From contig JAIXZA010000131.1 in NCBI GenBank assembly GCA_027489965.1, forward strand, positions 18,418 through 82,417: 64,000 bases of DNA, read 5' to 3'. The first letter of the stretch is position 1; each line of letters begins with the position of its first letter. This stretch comes from Verrucomicrobiaceae bacterium. GTDB taxonomy: Bacteria; Verrucomicrobiota; Verrucomicrobiia; Verrucomicrobiales; Verrucomicrobiaceae. The notes under the pieces are model-generated. The model made no database searches and had not been told where the DNA came from. It saw only the letters and a list, made by a program, of their open reading frames with translations. The translations under genes were made by a program, and so were the position numbers. Positions 1 to 8,286 of this stretch are shown piece after piece.

Positions 1-1141
1 TGACACCATCCGCCACGGCCTTTTCGTGGCTGTAATCACTGACGACGTTGTTTTTGAAGAAGCCGAAGGTGCGGTTGTCCGGCGTGGCGGTGAGGCCGAT
101 CAGGAAGGCATCAAAGTAGTCGAGCACCTGCTGCCAGAGGTTGTAGATGCTGCGGTGGCACTCGTCGATGATGATGAAGTCGAAGAACTCCGGCGGCACC
201 TTGTCGCTATACACGACAGGCATGGGCCGCTTTGGCCGCGTGAGCTGCTCGGCAGGTGTGAGTTCCTCCAAAGCCTCGTCCAGCTCTTCACCTTTGAGGA
301 TCGAGTAAAGCCGCTGGATGGTGCAGATGACGACCTGCGCGTCATTTGGCACATGCGATGACTTGAGCCGCTGCACGGTGTAAAGCTGCGTGAAGAGGCG
401 GTTGTCATCGCTGGGCGTGAAGGCCATGAACTCCTGCTCCGCCTGCTCGCCGAGGTTCTTGGTATCGACAAGGAAGAGGATGCGCTTGGCTTTGCCAAAC
501 TTCAGCAGTCGATAGACCTGCGTGATGGCCGTGAAGGTCTTCCCGGAGCCCGTGGCCATCTGGATGAGTGCACGGAGGCGGGCCTCGGCGAGGGAGACTT
601 CATTGTTCGTGATGGCGACCTCCTGGCAGTCACGCAGGCGGAGTTCCGCAGCAGGGAGCTTGTTCGGATTCAGCGGCGGTATCTTCGTGAGCCGGGCGCG
701 GAGGGAATCGCCATCCTCGATCCATCGCAGCAGTGTCTCAGGCCGGTGGAAGCTGAACAACTCCCGCGAGCGCGGCTTCGGGTCCGCCATGTCGGTGAAG
801 CGGGTGATTTCGCCGGTGGATTCGTAGAGGAAGCGGAGGGGCTGGTGGTTCTTCACCCACTTCAATTTGGCCGTGGCATAGCCAGCGGTCTGGTCCTCCA
901 CCGTCGTGATGTTTTGCCCCATCTCCTCCTTCTTGGCCTCGATCACCCCGCAGGCCTGCTTTTCAATAAAAAGCACATAATCAGCAGGGCCGATGTCCGT
1001 CTGGAATTCGCGGACAGCAATTCCGGGTCCGGCGGCGAAGTCGATCTTCTTTTTGTCCTGCACCTTCCACCCCGAAGCCTCCAGCATCGCGTCGATGCGA
1101 TCACGCGCGACTTGTTCGGGGTTTTGATTGGCGGGAGGCAT
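1..1141 (-). CDS. hsdR: Type I restriction enzyme R subunit (HsdR), C-terminus beyond window edge
   Basis: ATP-dependent translocase and nuclease subunit of a type I restriction system, which cuts foreign DNA when complexed with HsdM and HsdS. The minus frame is open from an ATG at 1141 to the left edge, giving 380 residues. The N-terminal PD-(D/E)xK nuclease fold shows D54 in GPADY and E68/K70 in VIEAKK. The helicase part shows Walker A ATGSGKT with K201, the DEAH-type box DECH at 326-329, and a following LTATP (motif III). The motor's second RecA lobe and the C-terminal assembly region lie outside the window. It is the first gene of its unit, so hsdM and hsdS, if present, would be further left. 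Upstream lies a repeat-rich non-coding stretch. The family call is secure; whether the system is intact cannot be seen. Confidence 0.93.
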   Translation of the reverse strand, partial: MPPANQNPEQVARDRIDAMLEASGWKVQDKKKIDFAAGPGIAVREFQTDIGPADYVLFIEKQACGVIEAKKEEMGQNITTVEDQTAGYATAKLKWVKNHQPLRFLYESTGEITRFTDMADPKPRSRELFSFHRPETLLRWIEDGDSLRARLTKIPPLNPNKLPAAELRLRDCQEVAITNNEVSLAEARLRALIQMATGSGKTFTAITQVYRLLKFGKAKRILFLVDTKNLGEQAEQEFMAFTPSDDNRLFTQLYTVQRLKSSHVPNDAQVVICTIQRLYSILKGEELDEALEELTPAEQLTRPKRPMPVVYSDKVPPEFFDFIIIDECHRSIYNLWQQVLDYFDAFLIGLTATPDNRTFGFFKNNVVSDYSHEKAVADGV

Positions 1142-1366
1142 CAGGAATAAGATTGATACAAAAGCGGTTCCAGCTAGGGAAGGCAAGGAGAGAGGTTAGG
1201 AAAGGGGCAAGGACGGAGATTGAAGGATGAATTGTGAAGGGTGAAGGATGAAGCCGGAGGATCGAAGATGAAGTGGCTGGTTTCTTGTTCTTTCTCAGTA
1301 AGCGGTCGCCCAGTCTCAAGAAAGGCCCAAAACCTGCCTGCATTCTCAAATCCGAGATGGGAGTGC

Positions 1367-1388
1367 CCAAATCCGAGCTCGGATTTGG
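1367..1388. other. Perfect 22-bp palindrome at the edge of the repeat array
   Basis: The sequence is self-complementary over 22 bases and centred on GAGCTC, with arms CCAAATCC and GGATTTGG. It abuts the first unit of the 43-bp array. It could be a dimeric protein site, a cruciform, or a remnant of the event that started the array. No T-run follows it on either strand, so it is not a standard terminator. Confidence 0.7.
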
Positions 1389-1670
1389 ACGTACCAAGAT
1401 AGGTGTGCCCACATTCCCTGCGGGTTTGTGGATGTAACAAGATGGGTGTGGGCGCATTCCCTGCCGTTTTGTGGACGTACCTAGATAGGTGTGCCCACAT
1501 TCCCTGCGGGTTTGTGGAGGTACCAAGGTGGGTGTGGAGGCATTCCCTGCGGGTTCGTGGACGTACCTAGATAGGTGTGCCCACATTCCCTGCCGTTTTG
1601 TGGAGGCTCCGTGATAGGTGTCGCCGCATTCCCTGCGGGTTCGTGGATGTACCGTGGTAGGTGTGGGCAA
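1387..1670. repeat. Tandem array of 43-bp units, six full copies and a partial seventh
   Basis: Units begin at 1387, 1430, 1473, 1516, 1559 and 1602, each exactly 43 bases; a partial unit starts at 1645. The shared core is CATTCCCTGC followed by GGGTTTGT or CGTTTTGT. Odd units (1, 3, 5) resemble each other more closely, starting GGACGTACC and carrying GTGTGCCCACATTCC; even units are more diverged. This suggests an 86-bp dimer as the amplified unit. Forty-three is not a multiple of three, so any translation changes frame at each unit. Arms are not inverted within a unit and there is no unique spacer, so this is not a CRISPR array. Confidence 0.9.
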
Positions 1671-1793
1671 ATCCGATTTAAATCACGGGAACTTTGTCCG
1701 GTTTCAGCCGCTCCTGCGAGATAAAGACTCTGAATCGCCTCTTTTTTCGCAAAAACACCCGACAATGCGACGACTTAGAAGCCTACCAACCGC

Positions 1794-4700
1794 ATGAAAC
1801 ACATCCTCCTCACTTTGCTCTCCCTCGCCACCTTCGCGACGGCTGCTCCTCTTGTTTATGAAGGCACCGAAGGGCCGGGCAAAGGCAAGCACATCGTCTT
1901 CATGGCGAATGACCATGAATATCGCTCCGAGGAGTCGCTGCCGCAGTTGGCTCGTATTTTGGCCAAGCATCATGGTTTTAAATGCACGGTGCTGTTTGGC
2001 ATTGATCCTGAGTCCAGTGAGATCGTCGGGGGTGACAAATCAAACATGCCGGGGATCGAGGCGCTGGACACGGCGGATCTCGCGGTGGTGTTCCTGCGCT
2101 TCCAAAACTTCCCAGCGGAGCAGATGAAGCACTTTGATACCTATCTGAATCGCGGCGGTCCCGTGATCGGCATGCGCACAGCGACACATGGCTTTAAAAT
2201 GCCAAAGGATGCTCCCTTCGCGAAATACTCGTATGATTACAAAGGCAGCGATTACGAGCTCGGGTTCGGTCATCAGGTGCTCGGGCAGACATGGGTTGGC
2301 CATTACGGCAAAAATCACTCCCAGAGCACTCGCATCGCCATCGTGGATGCCATGAAACAACATCCGATCCTGCGCGGCGTGAAGGACATTTGGGTGCAGG
2401 CTGGCGGATACGTCGGCAAACCAACCGATGGTGACATTTTGACGATGGCTCAGCCGCTCGATGGCATGACGCAGGACTCCCCAGCCTCCAAAACGCAGCC
2501 ACCCCAGCCGAGCGAATGGACACGCACTTACAAGAGCGCATCGGGCAAAGCAGGCCGCGTTTTCACCTCGCTTTACGGAACATCAGAAGACATCACGAAC
2601 GAAGGCTACCGCCGCATGATGGTGAACGCGATGTTCTGGGCCGTGAGCCTGGAAGATGCGATCGAGCCAGACCTCAACATCGCTTTTGTGGGTGCCGCGA
2701 AGCCCAACACCTTTGGCGGTGGCGCTTATGCTCGCGGAATCAAGCCTGAGATGTATGCCGGTTTTGAAAGCCCCATCCCGGCGAACAACAACACGAAGAA
2801 GCCTGAGAAGCCTAAGAAGGAAGAGAAGCAGGCTGCGAAAGCCGATGCTTCTGCCAAGCCAACCATCGCCACCGGCAAACCCGCTCGTTTTGTCCGCATC
2901 GAGATTCCCGGCGACAAAAAGTGCCTCCAAATCGCCGAGATCGAAATCCTCAGCGCTGGCAAAAACATCGCGAAGGGCGGCAAGGCCACGCAATCGACCA
3001 CAGGCCACGGCGGTGATGCAAGCCGCGCGATGGATGGCGACAAGAGCCCGAACTACGGCAAGGGCATGACGCACACGATCGAGAACAAGCCGAATCCCTG
3101 GTGGGAAGTCGATCTGGGTTCCGCACAGCAGGTGGATGCGATCAGCCTGTGGAGCCGTCGGGGCTTCCCAGATCGTCTTGGCGATTTTACGCTGAGTTTG
3201 CTCGATGAAGGGCGCAAAGCGGTGTTCGAAGTGAAGAATGTGGCCGCAGGCGATTCGCTCAAGATTGATGTTAAAGGCGGCGGTAAGATCGCTTACCTGG
3301 ACTTTGATGGAAAACCAGGCAAACCGGCTGCGAAGGGCAGCGGCGGCGGTGCGCCAGCCGCGAAGGAGCCTGCGCTCTTCGAAGTGCCTGCGGACTACAA
3401 GGACACACTGCCCTTCGCTTTCAGCAAGGGCGACACCGTGGCGATCCTCGGCAACGGCCTTCCCGACCGCATGCAGCATGATGGCTGGATGGAGACCGTC
3501 CTGCAAAGCGCCCTGCCTGAGCAGAACTTGCGCTTCCGCAACATGAGCGCCAGCGGCGACCGCCCGAACTCCTTCCCGCGCAGCAGCGGCCACATGCACA
3601 TGACGGATTACCTGCGTCATGTGAAGCCGGATGTCGTGTTCTCATTCTTCGGTTACAACGAGTCCTATGAGAGCAAACCGGAGGAGTTTCAGAAGCAGCT
3701 CGTCGATTTCGTGAAGTATGTGCGTGGCACAAAGCCGAACGGGAAGTCCTTCCCGCGCATCGTGCTCTTCAGCCCCATCGCCCATGAGGATACGAAAAAC
3801 CCGAACGTGCCTAATGGCGCGGAGCACAATCCGCAGCTCGAAGCCTACACGAAGGCCACCGAAGCCGCCGCGAAGGAAGCCGGAGTCGGTTTTGTCGATC
3901 TCTTCCACCCTTCGCTCGATCTTTTCAAAGCCGCCAGGGAGCCCCTGACGATCAATGGCGTGCACATGAGCGCCGAGGGCAATCGCCAGCTCGCGGAAGT
4001 CATTGCGAAGGCGCTGCTCGGCAAGGAAGTGACCGCCTCGGCGTCGCTCGAAGAACTGCGTGAAGCCGTGATGGAGAAGGACGTGCATTGGAATGCCCGC
4101 TACCGTGCCCGCGATGGCAATGACGTGTGGGGTGGCCGCTCGACGCTGGCTTTCACCGATGGCCAAACCAACGCCGTGGTGCTCCAGCATGAGCTGACGA
4201 TGCTCGACGTCATGACCGGCAATCGCGACCCGAAAGTCTGGGCCCGCGCCAAAGGTGGCGATCTGAAAGTCGATGACAGCAACGTGCCCGCGCCTGTGCC
4301 GGTGATTTCCAATGTCGGTGGCAAGTCGAAGTCATCGAGCGCCATGAAGGAAGGCCGCACGGAATATATCAGCGGCCAGGAAGCCATCAAGCACATGGCC
4401 TTTGATCCCCGCTTTGAAGTGAGCCTGTTTGCCGATGAGGCACAGTTCCCGCAGCTCGTGAATCCTGTGCAGATGCAGGTCGATACCAAAGGCCGCCTCT
4501 GGGCCGCCGTGTGGCACACTTACCCAATGTGGGAGCCGCTGAAGGAGATGAAGGACGCCCTCGTCATCTGCCACGACGACAACAAAGACGGCAAAGCAGA
4601 TCGCCTGACCGAGTTCGCCCGCGTGCAGAATCCGCTCGGCTTTGAGTTCTGGAATGGCGGCGTCATCGTCACCTGCGCCCCAGACATCATCTTCCTCAAG

Positions 4701-6251
4701 GACACGGATGGCGACGACGTGGCCGACGTGCGCACCATCATGCTGCAAGGCGTCGATTTCGCCGACACGCATCACGGCGCGAACAATCTCGTCATGGGCC
4801 CAGATGGCGGCATCTACTGGCAGAGCGGTGTCTTCATGGTGCACAATCACGAGCATCCGTGGGGTCCGTCGTTGCAGACCGGCACCAGCGCCATGTATCG
4901 CTTTGATCCGCGCCGCTTCACCATCGCGAAGCACGCCGACAACTCGCCAAATCCGCACGGCATCGCCTTTGACACCTGGGGTTATCTTTATGCCACCGAC
5001 GGCACCGGCGGCCGCGCTTACCAAGTCCGCCCCGAAGGCAACGGCTTCAAAATGCACGAGCTTTTGAAGAAGGAAGTGCGTCCCGTCACCGCGAGCGAAG
5101 TCGTCAGCAGCACCCACTTCCCCGAAGACATGCAGGGCGACTTCCTCATCTGCAACGTCATCGGCTTCCTCGGCATCAAACACTACGATCTGGCTCGCGA
5201 TGGCGACAAGGCCACCGTTTGGGGCGAGCCTGCTGGCGCAGACCTCACCGTCAAAGTTACGCAAGCCGATGGCAGCATCACCGAGGACAAATCCCGCGGC
5301 CTGCTCATGAGCGGCGACAAGAATTTCCGCCCAAGTGATGCGGTCTTCGGCGAAGATGGTGCTCTTTACATCGCCGACTGGCACAACGTCATCATCGGCC
5401 ACATGCAGCACAACGTGCGCGACCCGAACCGCGACAACAAACACGGTCGCATCTACCGCATGACCGCGAAAGGTCGTGAATTGCAGAAACCCGTCGCCAT
5501 CGACGGCCAGCCCATCCCTGCGTTGCTCGAAAACTTGCGGCATCCCGCCGATGGCGTGCGTCATCGCACCCGCGTCGAACTCAGCGAGCGCCCCACCGCC
5601 GAAGTCATCGCCGCCACGAAGGAATGGATGAAGCAGTTCGACGCCGCCAAGAAGGAAGACGCGCACCCCTTGCTCGAAGCCCTCTGGCTCCACCAGCAGC
5701 ACAACGTCCGCGACACCGCCCTGCTCGCCAAACTGCAAACCAGCCCCGAACTCCACGCCCGCAACGCCGCCAACGTCGTGCAGCAGCTCTGGTTCAATGT
5801 CGAAGCCAGCACCAAAGGCGGCGTCATCGCCGGCGAGAAGGAAGAGAAAGCCAAGAAATCTGGCATCCTCAGCGATACACCCGAACTGACCACCATCCGC
5901 ATCGGCACCGTGCCGGAGCGTCTGATGTATGACGTCAAAGAACTCACCGTAAAAGCAGGCAAGAAGATCAAACTCACGTTTGCCAATACCGACGTCATGC
6001 CGCACAACCTGCTCATAGTGAAACCGGGCCAAGCGGATGCCATCATGAACGCCGCCATCGTCATGGGCGCCAAAGGTTTTGAAAACGGCTTCATCCCTGA
6101 AGGCGACAACATCCTCCACCACACCAAACTGCTCGACCACGGCAAAGAGGAGGTCCTGGAGTTCACTATTCCCACCGCTGGAGACTACCCCTTCATCTGC
6201 TCCTTCCCCGGCCACGGCATCATCATGCGCGGCGTGCTGCATGTGAAGTAA
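1794..6251 (+). CDS. Secreted multidomain protein: ThuA, discoidin, SGNH, TIGR02604 propeller, azurin
   Basis: 1485 residues with an N-terminal signal peptide (about 1-18, cleavage after ATAA). Domains in order: ThuA-like glutamine-amidotransferase fold (about 28-295); a Lys/Ala-rich linker; an F5/8 type C discoidin carbohydrate-binding domain (about 360-475); an SGNH-hydrolase-like domain (about 540-745); a PVC-type TIGR02604 beta-propeller with NKDGKAD and DTDGDDVAD loops (about 855-1225); a helical stretch; and a C-terminal azurin-type cupredoxin (about 1367-1485). The cupredoxin keeps a type 1 copper set: H1404, C1469, H1474 and M1478. The SGNH part lacks the GDS serine (GNG instead). Many PVC propeller proteins carry a CxxCH haem domain; none is visible here, and the copper domain sits in the C-terminal position. 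A role in periplasmic sugar oxidation is inference; the substrate is unknown. Confidence 0.88.
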   Translation: MKHILLTLLSLATFATAAPLVYEGTEGPGKGKHIVFMANDHEYRSEESLPQLARILAKHHGFKCTVLFGIDPESSEIVGGDKSNMPGIEALDTADLAVVFLRFQNFPAEQMKHFDTYLNRGGPVIGMRTATHGFKMPKDAPFAKYSYDYKGSDYELGFGHQVLGQTWVGHYGKNHSQSTRIAIVDAMKQHPILRGVKDIWVQAGGYVGKPTDGDILTMAQPLDGMTQDSPASKTQPPQPSEWTRTYKSASGKAGRVFTSLYGTSEDITNEGYRRMMVNAMFWAVSLEDAIEPDLNIAFVGAAKPNTFGGGAYARGIKPEMYAGFESPIPANNNTKKPEKPKKEEKQAAKADASAKPTIATGKPARFVRIEIPGDKKCLQIAEIEILSAGKNIAKGGKATQSTTGHGGDASRAMDGDKSPNYGKGMTHTIENKPNPWWEVDLGSAQQVDAISLWSRRGFPDRLGDFTLSLLDEGRKAVFEVKNVAAGDSLKIDVKGGGKIAYLDFDGKPGKPAAKGSGGGAPAAKEPALFEVPADYKDTLPFAFSKGDTVAILGNGLPDRMQHDGWMETVLQSALPEQNLRFRNMSASGDRPNSFPRSSGHMHMTDYLRHVKPDVVFSFFGYNESYESKPEEFQKQLVDFVKYVRGTKPNGKSFPRIVLFSPIAHEDTKNPNVPNGAEHNPQLEAYTKATEAAAKEAGVGFVDLFHPSLDLFKAAREPLTINGVHMSAEGNRQLAEVIAKALLGKEVTASASLEELREAVMEKDVHWNARYRARDGNDVWGGRSTLAFTDGQTNAVVLQHELTMLDVMTGNRDPKVWARAKGGDLKVDDSNVPAPVPVISNVGGKSKSSSAMKEGRTEYISGQEAIKHMAFDPRFEVSLFADEAQFPQLVNPVQMQVDTKGRLWAAVWHTYPMWEPLKEMKDALVICHDDNKDGKADRLTEFARVQNPLGFEFWNGGVIVTCAPDIIFLKDTDGDDVADVRTIMLQGVDFADTHHGANNLVMGPDGGIYWQSGVFMVHNHEHPWGPSLQTGTSAMYRFDPRRFTIAKHADNSPNPHGIAFDTWGYLYATDGTGGRAYQVRPEGNGFKMHELLKKEVRPVTASEVVSSTHFPEDMQGDFLICNVIGFLGIKHYDLARDGDKATVWGEPAGADLTVKVTQADGSITEDKSRGLLMSGDKNFRPSDAVFGEDGALYIADWHNVIIGHMQHNVRDPNRDNKHGRIYRMTAKGRELQKPVAIDGQPIPALLENLRHPADGVRHRTRVELSERPTAEVIAATKEWMKQFDAAKKEDAHPLLEALWLHQQHNVRDTALLAKLQTSPELHARNAANVVQQLWFNVEASTKGGVIAGEKEEKAKKSGILSDTPELTTIRIGTVPERLMYDVKELTVKAGKKIKLTFANTDVMPHNLLIVKPGQADAIMNAAIVMGAKGFENGFIPEGDNILHHTKLLDHGKEEVLEFTIPTAGDYPFICSFPGHGIIMRGVLHVK

Positions 6252-6460
6252 GCTCTTAGGCTTCAGCCAAATGTAAGCATGTTATCGAGGCATTTCTGCC
6301 TTGAACTATTCTCATAGTATCCTGATCAAGGGCTAGGTGGTGAAGGACTCACCTCTAGCCTCATCTATTCAGGAAAGGCAACTGCACCGCGCTGCTAGCC
6401 CGCATCTGCGGCTCTCGAAGCCTTTGATAAACACGGGCAAGGCTGATCCTGGAATAAAAA

Positions 6461-6476
6461 GCCTTTACAGAAAGGC
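6461..6476 (+). promoter_or_regulatory. Leader hairpin upstream of the first barrel gene
   Basis: GCCTTTACAGAAAGGC forms a perfect 6-bp stem with an ACAG loop, preceded by an A-run. It ends 46 bases before the start at 6522. The paralogous gene at 8287 has the matching hairpin at the same distance with paired substitutions, which argues for a selected structure. Confidence 0.6.
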
Positions 6477-6521
6477 GCAGGCCTTCAGTTTCGGCTTTCA
6501 CCTTACATTGATTTTCAAACC

Positions 6522-8204
6522 ATGAAGCATGGCCTCCAAAAACTCGCACTTACCACCCTCAGCCTCATTATTCTAGATACTGACTTTGCTCAAGCCCAGC
6601 TCAGCATTTCACCGTCCATGAACGCACAGTTCCTCACCGAACTGCGGGCGAGATCACCAAAACATGCGGATGAGGGGCGGGACGTGCTGGGGGCAGATCG
6701 GCAGATATTAGAAAAAGGCCGCGCGCTATCGCGGCCTGAACTATTCAGCTTCACCGATCAATACACTCACCGCCTCTCCAGCGACATCACTGGCTTTAAC
6801 AGCCAGTATCAGATGGGACGAAAATACCTCTCTCCCTTTTACCATGGCGTCTTGGCTCTGGAGGAAGATGCCAGCGACAAGTCGGCCTTCCAAAGCAACT
6901 TTGCGCTGCAACAGACGTTTGAATACAATTCCGGAGTCAACGCCGACAAAGGCGGGGTTATTTTTTCCCCCATGCTGCTGGCAGATGTGAGATATCAAAT
7001 CAGTCCAAATCAAAGCATTAGTTTTAAAGGCGGCATCGGCCTGAGCTGGATCGGCGACAATGACGGCCTTTATGGATCTGATTTCACCAATGAGTTTTTT
7101 CTGAATGTGCTACCAGGTACCAGTTTAACCTATGATCTGGAACTCGGGGCACTGCATGTCACAGTGTATGATCGAGTCAGCGTCAAACCCAACGTGGGCA
7201 TGTTGCAGAATGATGCGGGTATCGCCGGAACGCTGGCTCTGACCGATCAGCTGAGCTGGACAGTGAACTACAATTTCTCGAAGACTTACGACATCGACGG
7301 TACGCACGCATACTACGATTTAGGTGGCAATTTTGTGGACCGATACCGTCCTGGCTACGATGCGGACATCCACAGTGTTTCTTCCATGCTAGTTTTTCAA
7401 AGCAAGGGATCATGGAGTGCTGGACTTGAAGGTGCACTGAACTGGTATAAGCCAGATGATAGCCCAAACGCACGTTACGACAGCCAATTCGTCAATGGTG
7501 GCGTTCTGGGTAATCAAGCATTCTACGGTTTTGGCTTTATCACTCCTCAGGCCAAAGATGCGTTTCTAGCCAGTGCTGGTGCCTTTGTGCAAATGATGAT
7601 CAACAAAGACATTCGCCTACGTATCGCGGCGGGCTACCAACATCAGTCCTTTAGTGGACCTTTCCAAGTTTTTCAACGAGTCAACTTTGAAACCAGTCAG
7701 CCCTACTATTCCCTCAGCCTGAGTCAAAAAATCAATTATCTGACCAGTCAGGAATTATCTGCTGGCTATGAAACCAATCTACAACGGGCCTTTAACAACG
7801 TTAGCTCTCATTTCGTCAACTATGGCATCACTCGCCAGGTCTGGAAGGGCGGTCAACTGACCGGCAGCGGCTACTTTGAATACAGTGATTCGATCGAAAC
7901 GTTCTTTGCGCAAAACACCACATCCTATGGGTTCGACCTGCATTTCTCTCAACGCCTGACAGAGAAACTTTCAGCCTCATTGGCCTATAGTTACAGCAAT
8001 ACAGGATTTAGAAATCTCAATCCAGACCTTCTAGAATCCTCAACACTGAATTGCCGGCAACACATGGCAGGCCTCTCCTTAGCTTATGCCTTTTCCGCCA
8101 AAACACAGGCACAGCTTGGCTGGCAGGGCTTTTTTAGTGATGACGATTCCCAACCGCCTCAGGATCATCATCGTGTGTCACTGAGCATGCGCGTGCAGTT
8201 TTAG
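6522..8204 (+). CDS. Outer-membrane beta-barrel protein, first of a tandem pair
   Basis: 560 residues with a signal peptide ending near AQAQ. After about 100 residues of N-terminal region containing the motif FNSQYQMGRK, the rest is alternating polar/hydrophobic strands rich in aromatic residues. It ends RVQF, with the terminal phenylalanine typical of proteins inserted by the BAM machinery. It looks like a porin-like or general barrel of unknown substrate. It is clearly paralogous to the next gene at 8287, with long identical segments such as ARSP, GRALSRPELFS and QTFEYNS. Base composition looks more AT-rich than the flanking genes. The ATG at 6522 gives the complete signal peptide; no Shine-Dalgarno is apparent and AAACC immediately precedes it. 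Function beyond a barrel is not recognised. Confidence 0.8.
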   Translation: MKHGLQKLALTTLSLIILDTDFAQAQLSISPSMNAQFLTELRARSPKHADEGRDVLGADRQILEKGRALSRPELFSFTDQYTHRLSSDITGFNSQYQMGRKYLSPFYHGVLALEEDASDKSAFQSNFALQQTFEYNSGVNADKGGVIFSPMLLADVRYQISPNQSISFKGGIGLSWIGDNDGLYGSDFTNEFFLNVLPGTSLTYDLELGALHVTVYDRVSVKPNVGMLQNDAGIAGTLALTDQLSWTVNYNFSKTYDIDGTHAYYDLGGNFVDRYRPGYDADIHSVSSMLVFQSKGSWSAGLEGALNWYKPDDSPNARYDSQFVNGGVLGNQAFYGFGFITPQAKDAFLASAGAFVQMMINKDIRLRIAAGYQHQSFSGPFQVFQRVNFETSQPYYSLSLSQKINYLTSQELSAGYETNLQRAFNNVSSHFVNYGITRQVWKGGQLTGSGYFEYSDSIETFFAQNTTSYGFDLHFSQRLTEKLSASLAYSYSNTGFRNLNPDLLESSTLNCRQHMAGLSLAYAFSAKTQAQLGWQGFFSDDDSQPPQDHHRVSLSMRVQF

Positions 8205-8225
8205 CACTAAAACGTCAATGAAAAA

Positions 8226-8241
8226 GTCTTTACAGACAGAC
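8226..8241 (+). promoter_or_regulatory. Leader hairpin upstream of the second barrel gene
   Basis: GTCTTTACAGACAGAC is the counterpart of the hairpin at 6461-6476 and also ends 46 bases before its start codon. The C-to-T change in the left arm is matched by G-to-A in the right arm. One further base in the right arm breaks a pair. The same A-run precedes it. Confidence 0.55.
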
Positions 8242-8286
8242 GCATTGCACCAATCTCGACCTAGACTCTAAATAATCATTTAAACC

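Larger units (their letters stand above)
1142..1793. other. Non-coding region with repeats between hsdR and the ThuA fusion gene
   Basis: This 652-base gap separates two divergently transcribed genes and should hold both promoters. About 1205-1275 is purine-rich with imperfect GAAGGATGAA copies. A short element CAAATCCGA occurs near 1347, in a palindrome at 1367-1388, and again near 1669 at the end of the repeat array. The 43-bp tandem array fills roughly 1387-1670. Long minus-strand reading frames here are products of the repeat and I do not call a gene. Confidence 0.6.

Noticed and set aside
1101..1670. A 189-codon minus-strand frame with repeated HKPAGN and RRECGHTYLG patterns
   Set aside because: It is the 43-bp repeat read in shifting frames; other minus frames are open too, and its end overlaps the start of hsdR.
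2583..3620. A 345-codon minus-strand frame
   Set aside because: Antisense shadow of the ThuA/discoidin/SGNH coding region with no family signature.
4332..6242. A 636-codon open frame on the minus strand opposite the ThuA fusion gene
   Set aside because: It mirrors the strongly biased codons of the real gene, has no recognisable domain, and the plus frame shows clear conserved domains throughout.
6252..6300. A possible terminator after the ThuA fusion gene
   Set aside because: A weak inverted repeat around GGCTTCAGCC is present but has no T-tract and a poor stem.
6337..6525. A 62-codon frame upstream of the first barrel gene
   Set aside because: It covers the leader hairpin and overlaps the barrel start; no similarity or initiation signal supports it.
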